From assembly GCF_036010505.1 (NCBI RefSeq), contig NZ_CP108569.1, positions 7,332,001-7,396,000 on the forward strand: DNA of 64,000 bases. The letters run 5' to 3'. The position numbers and the translations under genes were made by a program. Shown one piece after another: positions 1 to 6,906 of the stretch. A model generated the notes under the pieces. The model made no database searches. It saw only the letters and a list, made by a program, of their open reading frames with translations, and was not told the origin of the DNA. The DNA is from Streptomyces sp. NBC_01197 (GTDB lineage: Bacteria > Actinomycetota > Actinomycetes > Streptomycetales > Streptomycetaceae). Within the stretch, counting starts at the first letter, position 1; every line of letters begins with the position of its first letter.

Positions 1-124
1 TACGTTGGTGAGCTGGGCCGTTCGAGCCGGTTTTTCGCAGGCGAGGACCTACGGCGCGTGCTCCGGCATCGCTTCGTAGTCGAACGCGGGATCCGTCAGT
101 ACGCCGTCCACGTCGCGTGCCGCC

Positions 125-2368
125 CTACAAATCGACATTGACCTGCACATAGTTCATATAGAGCAACGTACCGAACGAGAAGAGGAGCCAGGCCAGCAGC
201 AGGGTGTAACCATCCCAGGAAGTAAGTGCCGCACCCAGCGGTCGCCGGGGCCGCATCGCCTTGGCCCTGGGGAGCCAGGAACTGTGAGTGGGAGAAAGAA
301 ACGGGAGCGGCGCCAGGACGAGGGCAACAATGTACCCGCACAGCAATGCCACGAGGCCGACGACGAGCAGCCCCGCACCGGGCTGGTCCTTGGGCAGGAA
401 AGTCTGGGCGACGCCTCCTGGGAGCAGAACCGGGGTCCATAGAATCGAGGCGCCCGTCGCGCACCAGAGCACCGCCAGTGTCAAAGCAACCGTATGAGAA
501 CGGGTGAGCTGGGCGGGCGTCAGGCGCCGGGCGGCCAGTCGGCCGGCCATCCGGAGAAGTACCGCCGCCGAAGCCACAGCCAGAACAGTCAGGGCCGCGC
601 TCTGAGGACTCGTCGGCGCGAAGAACAGTCGCGCCAGGGCGAACCCCGGAGCGAACGCCGCGGCCATCCGGAACATGGAAACGAGCCCACGCGCCGGAAG
701 CGGGGCCCGGAACCGGTCGGCGACGACAGGGACGGGCACGGGGTCCGCCATACCTGGCTCGGAGTCGGGCCGGCTCACCGCGGCGACCAGGGCGTAGAGA
801 TGCTCCGGTCGCTGTTCACGGAAATCCAGCCACTGATAGCGCCTCAGCTCCTTGGTGTCGTCGGGTACGTCCACCTGGTCCAGCAGCACGCAGATCGTAC
901 GCGGTGCCCCTTCCCTGGTGGCCTCCGCCACATCCACCCAGTCCACATGTGAGCTGACGAGAACAAACGACCAGCCCGCGCTCGGTGCGACGGTCTCAGT
1001 GCGCGTGTCAGCGCCCGTCTCAGAGCTCGCCCCGACGCCTGCCAGCTGGAGGGCCGTGCGCAGGAGTTCAGCTATGGGCTCGTCGGCACGCGCCAGGCAC
1101 TGCACCTGCAGGACAACATTCCCGACCGGTCGGCCCCGTCCGACCCCGTTCCGCCTGCACAGCACCAGCCACTCCAGAAGGAACCGCCAGTTCTTGCCGC
1201 GCCACTGCACTCCCGGCTGGGGCTCACGAACTGACTGCCGGATCTCCCGCCACCTGGGCCGTAGTCCCGGGTTCCGACTCGGACGGAGGGGACTCCGCCT
1301 GGGTCCCGAAGCTGCATACGGGACCTCGGTGGCGCGGCGGCGCTGGTAGGCGACGCCCAGTCCGGCGGGCAGCCAAAGGTAGAACCACCGGGACCACAAC
1401 GCGCAGCCCAGGCAGACCGCCGCGGCCACGGCTGCAACGGTCAGGAGCCGGGTCACGGCGGCTGCCTCTTCGGTCACCGCCGCCGGAGTGGGCCAGATCT
1501 GCCTCGCCACCGTGGGATCACCGATGTCCGGCGGGGAGAGGAGTGCCCTGACGCTGTAGCCGCACGCCGCCAACACAGTCACGGCGCAACCGACCGTAAC
1601 CACGAGCGAGACCCAGCCGCAGCTCCGCCGCGCGAGGCCGACCGCTACAGCCAGCACCGCCGGCCCGAACGGGGCCATCATCGCGGTCAGCGTGAGGAGG
1701 CGGTATTGCGTTTGGTGCCAGTGGCGCAGGCGAAGCCCGTTCAGCGAGTTGCTGTGCAACAGCCGGGACGGCTCGCCGAAAGGGCTCCCGGCAAGATGCC
1801 CCACCGAGATGTCCAGCCTCATCATGAGCACACTCGCCCACACCAGGGCGACGCCCATGGTCGCGGCGCAGACCACGAACCCGGCTATCGAGGCGGGCAC
1901 CCGAAGTCGCGGCAATCGCTGCGACGGTCGCTGCGGCACCGGCCGCCCCGGCCTGGACTCGTCGCCAGCCGGCTCACTGCCACACTGTGCCCCGGTTCTG
2001 ACAATCTCCTCGCCGAGCGCGTGCATCCGCTGCCAGAAACGGACGCGCAGGTCGTGCACGGGAGAAGCGTCTAGCTCCGGCGGCACATCGGTGCCCGCAG
2101 TCACGCCGACGTACACCGGGATCCCGCGCTCCAGCGCCCTGCCCCACTCCATGCGAACGTACTCGGAGGCAATCGCCGAGGGCGAGGCCAGCAGCAGGAG
2201 CGCATCGGCCGTCTCCAGCGCGTCGTCCCACGCTACCTCCCAGTCCATCCCCGGGCGCAGCCGCTGCAGATCGAACCAGGGATCCAACGGTTCGTGCGCC
2301 CACAGCGCCGCGGTCACCGCTTCCGCGGAATGGAAGTCACGCCGCGAGTAGCTCACGAAGACCTTCAT
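125..2368 (-). CDS. TIR-domain multi-pass membrane protein
   Basis: The N-terminus (about residues 1-130) is a TIR domain. It begins with a strand reading KVFVSYSRRD, has a conserved region SPSAIASEYVRMEWGRAL, and places a glutamate (about E74) where NAD-cleaving TIR proteins have their catalytic acid. About four hydrophobic helices follow (residues about 160-330). A soluble middle section ends in SFVLVSSHVDW and ICVLLDQVDVPDDTKEL, which resembles the second half of a degenerate TIR fold. Four or five more helices reach the C-terminus. The start chosen (747 residues) puts the first TIR strand at the N-terminus; an ATG 48 bases upstream (2416) is possible and would add a rare TTA codon. It is a single-gene unit with no recognisable partner in the window. 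TIR proteins act in NAD+ depletion or signalling; a role in defence or stress is inference. Confidence 0.8.
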   Translation of the reverse strand: MKVFVSYSRRDFHSAEAVTAALWAHEPLDPWFDLQRLRPGMDWEVAWDDALETADALLLLASPSAIASEYVRMEWGRALERGIPVYVGVTAGTDVPPELDASPVHDLRVRFWQRMHALGEEIVRTGAQCGSEPAGDESRPGRPVPQRPSQRLPRLRVPASIAGFVVCAATMGVALVWASVLMMRLDISVGHLAGSPFGEPSRLLHSNSLNGLRLRHWHQTQYRLLTLTAMMAPFGPAVLAVAVGLARRSCGWVSLVVTVGCAVTVLAACGYSVRALLSPPDIGDPTVARQIWPTPAAVTEEAAAVTRLLTVAAVAAAVCLGCALWSRWFYLWLPAGLGVAYQRRRATEVPYAASGPRRSPLRPSRNPGLRPRWREIRQSVREPQPGVQWRGKNWRFLLEWLVLCRRNGVGRGRPVGNVVLQVQCLARADEPIAELLRTALQLAGVGASSETGADTRTETVAPSAGWSFVLVSSHVDWVDVAEATREGAPRTICVLLDQVDVPDDTKELRRYQWLDFREQRPEHLYALVAAVSRPDSEPGMADPVPVPVVADRFRAPLPARGLVSMFRMAAAFAPGFALARLFFAPTSPQSAALTVLAVASAAVLLRMAGRLAARRLTPAQLTRSHTVALTLAVLWCATGASILWTPVLLPGGVAQTFLPKDQPGAGLLVVGLVALLCGYIVALVLAPLPFLSPTHSSWLPRAKAMRPRRPLGAALTSWDGYTLLLAWLLFSFGTLLYMNYVQVNVDL

Positions 2369-2717
2369 CGGCCGATCGCCGCCCTCAGGCGCTTCCTGTA
2401 ACTCGTCCGGGCCCATCCGTCATCACCGCCCCCCATCCGTGCCCACCCTCGTCCGTTCCCCCAGAATGCCAAAGCCGCACCCGCCGAAGCACCGGTTCAC
2501 GCTGCGTGCCCTTCCCCTACCCTCTCGAGACGAAGTGAGCGAAGCGAGCGCAGTGCATCAGACCCCGCTCGCTGATCCGGCCTGATCCGAACGGAAGGCC
2601 CGAGCCGCAGCGGGCAGGCGGGCGGCGCAGTCCGTCCTCCGGCAGTCAGCAGGCCGGGCCCCGCCGCGACGCCTCCCTGTTTTTCCGGTGGGGAGGCGTC
2701 GCGGCGGTCCGGACCTG
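2369..2717. other. Intergenic region between esterase and TIR gene
   Basis: About 350 bases without a gene. It holds the 17-bp terminator stem of the esterase operon (separate entry) and, around 2530-2552, a short stretch of repeated GAGCG/GAAGC steps. The promoter of the TIR gene should lie between the terminator and 2368, but no clear -35/-10 pair is visible. Confidence 0.5.
2661..2707 (-). terminator. Strong hairpin terminator of the LLM-SDR-esterase operon
   Basis: Perfect 17-bp inverted repeat (2661-2677 with 2691-2707), GC-rich, with a 13-base loop containing a run of T/A. It lies 11 bases past the esterase stop codon. Confidence 0.85.
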
Positions 2718-3653
2718 TCAGACCGCCAGCAGCCACCGGGCCGCCGCGCCGAGCGCCGCGTCCGCCTCCGGCAGGACACCGGCCGCACCGAGGAAGCCGT
2801 GGAACATACCGCGCTCCACCCGCACTTCGGCCGGAACGCCCGCCTCACGCAGCCGCTCCGCGTAGGCCCGGCCCTCGTCGCGCAGCGGGTCGCACTCGGG
2901 CAGGATCAGCAGCGCGGGGGGCAGCCCGCCCAGGTCGGCGGCGCGCGCCGGCGAGGCGCGGGGGTCCGCGCCGTCGCCGTCCGGTCCGAGGTATTGGTCC
3001 CAGTACCAGCGCATATGGGCGGTGGTGTGGAAGAACCCGGCGGCGTACTCGGTGGCGGAAGCGGTCTCCAGCCGGTCGTCGAGTACCGGGTAGACCAGGA
3101 GCTGGGCGGCGATGGCCGGCCCGTCCGCGTCCCGTGCCATCAGGGCGACGGCCGCTGCCAGATTGCCCCCGCTCGAGTCTCCGGCGACGACCAGCCGTGA
3201 CGGGTCGCAGCGGAGTTCACGGGCGCGCCCGGCCGCCCATTCCGTGACGGCGTACGCGTCGAGCGGCGCACAGGGGAAGCGGTGCTCCGGTGCGCGCCGG
3301 TAGTCGACCGAAACCACCAACGCGCCGGTGCGCGAGGCGAGTTCACGGCAGAGTCCGTCGTGCGTGTCCAGGCCGCACATCACCCAGCCGCCGCCGTGGC
3401 AGAAGACGATGAGCGGCCGGTCGCCGTCCGCGCCCTGCGGATCGGGTTCGTAGATCCGTACGGGTACCGGCGGGGCGCCCGGCGGCCCCGGTACGGACGC
3501 GTCGCTCACCCGCGCGATCTCCGGGAGCCCGCGCGCCGGTCCTGCCGACGAGGCTCTGCGCAGGGCTGCGACGTCGAGCGGGCCGTCCGCCGGGTCGGGA
3601 AAACCATGGGCCAGCGCGTCGGCGAAGCGGCGTGCGGCAGGAGTGAGGCTCAT
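2718..3653 (-). CDS. HSL-type alpha/beta hydrolase (esterase/lactonase)
   Basis: A 311-residue hydrolase of the hormone-sensitive-lipase branch. It shows the oxyanion motif HGGGW (86-90), the nucleophile elbow GDSSGGN with Ser160, an acid in CDPLRDE (about Asp255) and the base in FHGF (His285). Such enzymes cleave carboxyl esters of small or hydrophobic substrates. It is last in a three-gene operon: its ATG overlaps the stop of the SDR gene by four bases (ATGA), so translation is coupled. With a flavin monooxygenase and an SDR upstream, a role in opening an ester or lactone made during steroid or terpenoid breakdown is plausible but inferred. Confidence 0.85.
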   Translation of the reverse strand: MSLTPAARRFADALAHGFPDPADGPLDVAALRRASSAGPARGLPEIARVSDASVPGPPGAPPVPVRIYEPDPQGADGDRPLIVFCHGGGWVMCGLDTHDGLCRELASRTGALVVSVDYRRAPEHRFPCAPLDAYAVTEWAAGRARELRCDPSRLVVAGDSSGGNLAAAVALMARDADGPAIAAQLLVYPVLDDRLETASATEYAAGFFHTTAHMRWYWDQYLGPDGDGADPRASPARAADLGGLPPALLILPECDPLRDEGRAYAERLREAGVPAEVRVERGMFHGFLGAAGVLPEADAALGAAARWLLAV

Positions 3654-4426
3654 CCGGTGGTCAGCCCCCCGTCCACGGTGAACTCGGCGCCGGTGATGTA
3701 GGAGGCGGCGTCGGAGGCCAGGAAGCGGACCAGCTCGGCGACCTCGTCCGGCCGGCCCATGCGCCGCAGCGGCACCCGCGGGTGCTCCCGCTGCCCGGCG
3801 TCCTCGCCCAGCGCCCGCGCGACCATCGGGGTGTCGACCATCCCCGGGTGCACCGAGTTGACCCGGATGCGGTCGGACGCGAGGTCGAGGGCGACGTGCT
3901 TGCTGAGTCCGCGCAGCCCGAACTTGCTCGATCCGTAGGCCGCGTGCTGGGCGATGCCCACCAGACCCGCGGTCGACGAGATGTTGACGATGGACCCGCC
4001 ACCCGCGTTCCGCAGGGCCGGGATCACCGCCTTGATGCCCAGGAAGGGGCCCAGCAGATTCACCCGGAACAGCAGCTCGAAAGTCTCCTGCGTCTCGGTG
4101 TCGACCGGCGCCGTCCGCCACAGGGCGGCGTTGTTGACGAGGATGTCCAGCCGCCCGAAACTCCGTACGGCCGTGGCGACCGCCGTCTCCCAGCTCGCCG
4201 CGTCCGTCACGTCGTGCGGGACGAACACTGCCGCCTCGCCCAGCCCGGCGGTGACCTCGCGGCCCTCTTCCTCCCGGACGTCGGTGATCACGACCCGTGC
4301 GCCGGATTCGGCGAACAGCCGTGCCTCGACAGCTCCCTGGCCCCGGCCGGCCCCGGTGATCAGCGCCACCTTGCCGTCCAGTCGTACGCCGTCCGCTGCC
4401 GCGCCCGCGGCTGTGGGGGCGGTCAC
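3650..4426 (-). CDS. SDR-family dehydrogenase/reductase
   Basis: A 258-residue classical short-chain dehydrogenase. The cofactor motif TGAGRGQG is at 24-31, NNA at 98-100, the catalytic serine near 150 and YGSSK (Tyr164, Lys168). Asp49 at the end of beta-2 (VVITDV) favours NAD+. The C-terminus has the usual tetramerisation end ITGAEFTVDGG. The GTG start overlaps the LLM gene's stop (GTGA) and the stop overlaps the esterase ATG, so the three genes form a tightly coupled operon. It probably oxidises or reduces a hydroxyl/keto group on an alicyclic intermediate. In mycobacteria an SDR (IpdF) works on the hydroxylated indanone-propionyl-CoA, which is one candidate role here. Confidence 0.88.
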   Translation of the reverse strand: MTAPTAAGAAADGVRLDGKVALITGAGRGQGAVEARLFAESGARVVITDVREEEGREVTAGLGEAAVFVPHDVTDAASWETAVATAVRSFGRLDILVNNAALWRTAPVDTETQETFELLFRVNLLGPFLGIKAVIPALRNAGGGSIVNISSTAGLVGIAQHAAYGSSKFGLRGLSKHVALDLASDRIRVNSVHPGMVDTPMVARALGEDAGQREHPRVPLRRMGRPDEVAELVRFLASDAASYITGAEFTVDGGLTTG

Positions 4427-5550
4427 TTCTCGCCGTCCAGGGCCCGGAAGTGCGGGATGACCGTCTCGCCCCACTGGCGGATTGTCTCCATGCACGCCTC
4501 CTGCGGCACCGTGCCCATCTGGATGAGGCACATCACCTCGTCCACCCCGATCCGGCGGAGCTTCTCGACATAGGCGATGGCTGTGTCGGCGGTGCCGTAG
4601 GCGTGGTCCGCGTTGAAGGTGCCGGTGTCGACGGGGCGGGCCGGGATGTTGGCGTCGTGCAGCCTGGCGACCAGCTCCTCCCGGTCGCGCGCCATCAGCG
4701 CCACGTGGTCCTCGTCCTCGTCGTCGCCGGTGGGTGCGGGCGAGTTCCCGTACCAGTGCGCGATGGACTCGGCGAAGAAGCGCTGGCCCCGGGTGCCGAT
4801 GCGCAGCGCACGCTCCGCGTCGTCGAGGACGATCGTCGGGCAGAGCGCCGAGAAGTGGTCGTTGACCTCGGTCGACACGCACTGCTCGCCGCTCCTGGCG
4901 GCGATGGCCTCGTCGTACACCGCGCGCATCGTGCGCACGTCGTCGGCCCCGGCGAAGCCCATCACCAGGGCGCCGATGCCCAGTTCGGCCGCGAGCTTGA
5001 GGGTGTCGTGCTTGCTGCACGCCATGAAGAGGGGCGGGTGGGGGTCCTGCACCGGGCGGGGCAGGACGGCGCCCGGGCCGATGTCGATCGAGCCGTGCCA
5101 CTCGAACTGCTCTTCGCGCCAGGCGCTGGAGAAGATCCGCAGCGCCTCCTCCATCTGCGGATAGGTGTCCTCGGGGCGTACCCCGTACATGGACATCTCC
5201 TGCTGCGTGGCGCCGCGCCCGGAGCCGATGTCGACCCGCCCGCCGGAGAGCACGTCGAGCATGGCCGCGCGCTCGGCGACCCGGACCGGGTGCTGGTAGC
5301 CGAAGGGCATCGTGACGACGCCGTGGCCGATACGGATGCGGGAGGTCCGCGCGGCGACCCAGGTCAGGAAGATCTCGGACGCGCTCATGTGCGCGTACTG
5401 CGAGAGCGAGTGGTGCTCGACGGCCCAGATCCGGTCGAAGCCCATCTCCTCCGCATACACGGCCTGATCGACGCAGTCGTTGATGACCTGGCGTTCACGC
5501 TCTGGGGTCGGGTTCGAGAGCTGTGCCTCGAAGATCATGGAGAACTTCAC
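4423..5550 (-). CDS. Luciferase-like (LLM-class) flavin monooxygenase
   Basis: A 375-residue TIM-barrel flavin enzyme of the bacterial luciferase superfamily. Visible features are WAVEHHSL near residue 44, the family run RVAERAAMLDVLSGGRVDIG, and GRGATQQE. It starts at a GTG with GGAGG six bases upstream. It is first in an operon with an SDR and an esterase. A flavin reductase lies 0.7 kb away and could supply reduced FMN. Members include FMNH2-dependent monooxygenases, including type II Baeyer-Villiger enzymes, as well as F420 enzymes; the sequence alone does not settle the cofactor. Its promoter region carries the palindrome also found in front of the IclR/hsaA pair, so co-regulation with steroid degradation is likely. 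Confidence 0.85.
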   Translation of the reverse strand: MKFSMIFEAQLSNPTPERERQVINDCVDQAVYAEEMGFDRIWAVEHHSLSQYAHMSASEIFLTWVAARTSRIRIGHGVVTMPFGYQHPVRVAERAAMLDVLSGGRVDIGSGRGATQQEMSMYGVRPEDTYPQMEEALRIFSSAWREEQFEWHGSIDIGPGAVLPRPVQDPHPPLFMACSKHDTLKLAAELGIGALVMGFAGADDVRTMRAVYDEAIAARSGEQCVSTEVNDHFSALCPTIVLDDAERALRIGTRGQRFFAESIAHWYGNSPAPTGDDEDEDHVALMARDREELVARLHDANIPARPVDTGTFNADHAYGTADTAIAYVEKLRRIGVDEVMCLIQMGTVPQEACMETIRQWGETVIPHFRALDGEK

Positions 5551-5565
5551 GGGATGCCTCCGGAG

Positions 5566-5582
5566 TATTTCGATTAGGAATA
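5566..5582. promoter_or_regulatory. IclR-type palindromic operator, copy 1
   Basis: TATTTCGATTAGGAATA (extended to GTATTTC...GGAATAC) is an imperfect palindrome just upstream of the LLM operon. It matches 15 of 17 bases of the element at 18927-18943 between the IclR gene and hsaA. It is most simply read as the binding site of that IclR regulator. Confidence 0.65.
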
Positions 5583-5593
5583 CTTCTATCAGG
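5571..5593. promoter_or_regulatory. Candidate PadR-type operator, copy 1
   Basis: This 23-bp stretch (core TAGGAATACTTCTA) overlaps the IclR-type palindrome and matches 17 of 23 bases of the inverse complement of 6813-6835, in front of the flavin reductase and ligase genes. It lies between the LLM operon and the padR-like gene, where an autoregulated operator is expected. Confidence 0.5.
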
Positions 5594-5686
5594 CATAAAT
5601 GACCGACGGAAGGGGTGGGGGTGGGACGGTGGCTGGAAAGGCCGCAGGGGTCCGGCCGGACGTGGCCGGACCGTAGACTGCCGGGC

Positions 5687-6316
5687 GTGACGGAGAAGCG
5701 GACGAGCAGTGAACAGGGCGGCGAACGAGGCGGTCAGCAGGGCTCTGAGCCCGGCAGGCCGGCGCTCCCGGCGACCAGCTGGGCCGTGCTCGGGTTGCTC
5801 TCCTTCGGTGAGGAGCTGTCCGGGTACGACCTCAAGAAGTGGTCGGACTGGTCGCTGAGGTTCTTCTACTGGAGCCCGTCGTTCTCGCAGATCTACGGTG
5901 AGCTCAAGCGGCTGGAGAAGGTCGGCTACGTGACCTCCCGGATGGTCGCGCAGGAGACCGGCAACCGGGACAAGCGCATCTACGCGATCACCCCTGAGGG
6001 GATGGACGCGGTGCAGACCTGGGCGCGCGAGGCGCCCGTCGAGCCCCCCGTGCTCAAGCACGGCGTCATGCTGCGGATCTGGCTCGGCCACCTGCTGGAG
6101 ACCCAGCAGATGCGCGATGTCCTCGGCACCCACCGCGAGTACGCGGAGAAGATGCGGCAGCGCGCCGAGGTCGACATCGCAGGGGCGAAGTCGGAGGAGG
6201 CGTGGCTGTATCCCACGCTCACCCTCAAGTGGGCCGAGCGGTACTACGCGTCGGAGCGTGACCTGGCCGACTCGATGCTCGCGGACCTGGAGGAGTTGGA
6301 GCGCAGGCGGCCGTAG
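5687..6316 (+). CDS. PadR-family transcriptional regulator
   Basis: A 209-residue protein. After a charged, poorly conserved N-terminus it has a winged-helix PadR domain (about 30-110; TSWAVLGLLSFGEELSGYDL, then SFSQIYGELKRLEKVGYV) and a helical C-terminal Vir-type dimerisation domain (about 125-205). The GTG at 5687 is chosen because the DNA-binding domain begins about 30 residues later and upstream codons look non-coding. It sits between the LLM operon and the flavin reductase gene, so it probably regulates one or both. Its 3' end overlaps the 3' end of the convergent flavin reductase gene by 73 bases, so the two transcripts are antisense there. Confidence 0.85.
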   Translation: MTEKRTSSEQGGERGGQQGSEPGRPALPATSWAVLGLLSFGEELSGYDLKKWSDWSLRFFYWSPSFSQIYGELKRLEKVGYVTSRMVAQETGNRDKRIYAITPEGMDAVQTWAREAPVEPPVLKHGVMLRIWLGHLLETQQMRDVLGTHREYAEKMRQRAEVDIAGAKSEEAWLYPTLTLKWAERYYASERDLADSMLADLEELERRRP

Positions 6317-6798
6317 CCCCGCCTGAAGTAAAGCAGCGGCTCGGCGTCACCGTGCCGCTCCAGCGCGGTGACCCGGCCGAGCGCGATCAGATGGTCGCCG
6401 CCGGGGAAGGTGCCCTCTAGATCGCACTCGACGGTGGCCAGTGCCCCGTCGAGCAGAGGTGCGCCGTTGGCGCCCGGCCGCCACCCGGCGTCCTGGAACT
6501 TCTCCTGGCCGGTTACCGCGAACTGCCTGCACAGGGGCTGCTGTTCGGCGGCCAGGATGTTCACGGCGAACCGGCCGGCCTCGCGGATGTGCGGCCAGGT
6601 CGTCGAGGCGAGGGCCGGGCAGAAACAGATCAGCGGCGGCTCCAGTGAGGCCGACGAGAAGGACTGGACCGCCATACCGGTGGGGCGGCCGTCGGCCTGG
6701 ATCGCGGTGATGACCGCGACGCCGGTGCAGAAACGGCTGAGAACCTCCCGCATGGAGTCGTCGAATCCCGGGGTGGGGTGAGGGGTGAGGGTTGGCAT
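6244..6798 (-). CDS. Flavin reductase (HsaB/HpaC-like)
   Basis: A 184-residue flavin reductase-like domain protein. Visible family features are RFCTGVAVITA near the N-terminus, GMAVQSFSSASLEPPLICF and LLDGALATVECDLEG. Such enzymes reduce free FMN/FAD with NAD(P)H for a partner monooxygenase. It is clearly homologous to HsaB of this window (21924-22421), so the locus has two reductases. The likely partner is the LLM monooxygenase transcribed away from it across padR. The last 18 or so residues (serine/arginine-rich) extend into the antisense of padR and probably are not part of the fold. Confidence 0.87.
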   Translation of the reverse strand: MPTLTPHPTPGFDDSMREVLSRFCTGVAVITAIQADGRPTGMAVQSFSSASLEPPLICFCPALASTTWPHIREAGRFAVNILAAEQQPLCRQFAVTGQEKFQDAGWRPGANGAPLLDGALATVECDLEGTFPGGDHLIALGRVTALERHGDAEPLLYFRRGYGRLRSNSSRSASIESARSRSDA

Positions 6799-6812
6799 GT
6801 TGCCTCCAATGT

Positions 6813-6835
6813 TCCTACTAGGTGTATGCCTAACC
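6813..6835. promoter_or_regulatory. Candidate PadR-type operator, copy 2
   Basis: Contains TAGGTGTATGCCTA, a TAGG-N6-CCTA palindrome, 14 bases upstream of the flavin reductase start. Its inverse complement matches 5571-5593 at 17 of 23 positions. It is placed to control the divergent reductase and ligase/dehydrogenase operons. Confidence 0.5.
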
Positions 6836-6906
6836 GAAACACGTGTGATTGGATACCGGCCACGCTCGCACGTCAAGTAGGGAGGGTCATCATCAGCGCA
6901 CACCAG

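Noticed and set aside
1..124. Short minus-strand reading frame ending DYEAMPEHAP before a stop
   Set aside because: It could be the tail of a broken gene, but there is too little sequence and no start or family match.
6778..6906. N-terminal extension of the acyl-CoA ligase from GTG 6778 or ATG 6829
   Set aside because: It would overlap the flavin reductase start and the candidate operator, and the extra residues do not fit the ligase family.
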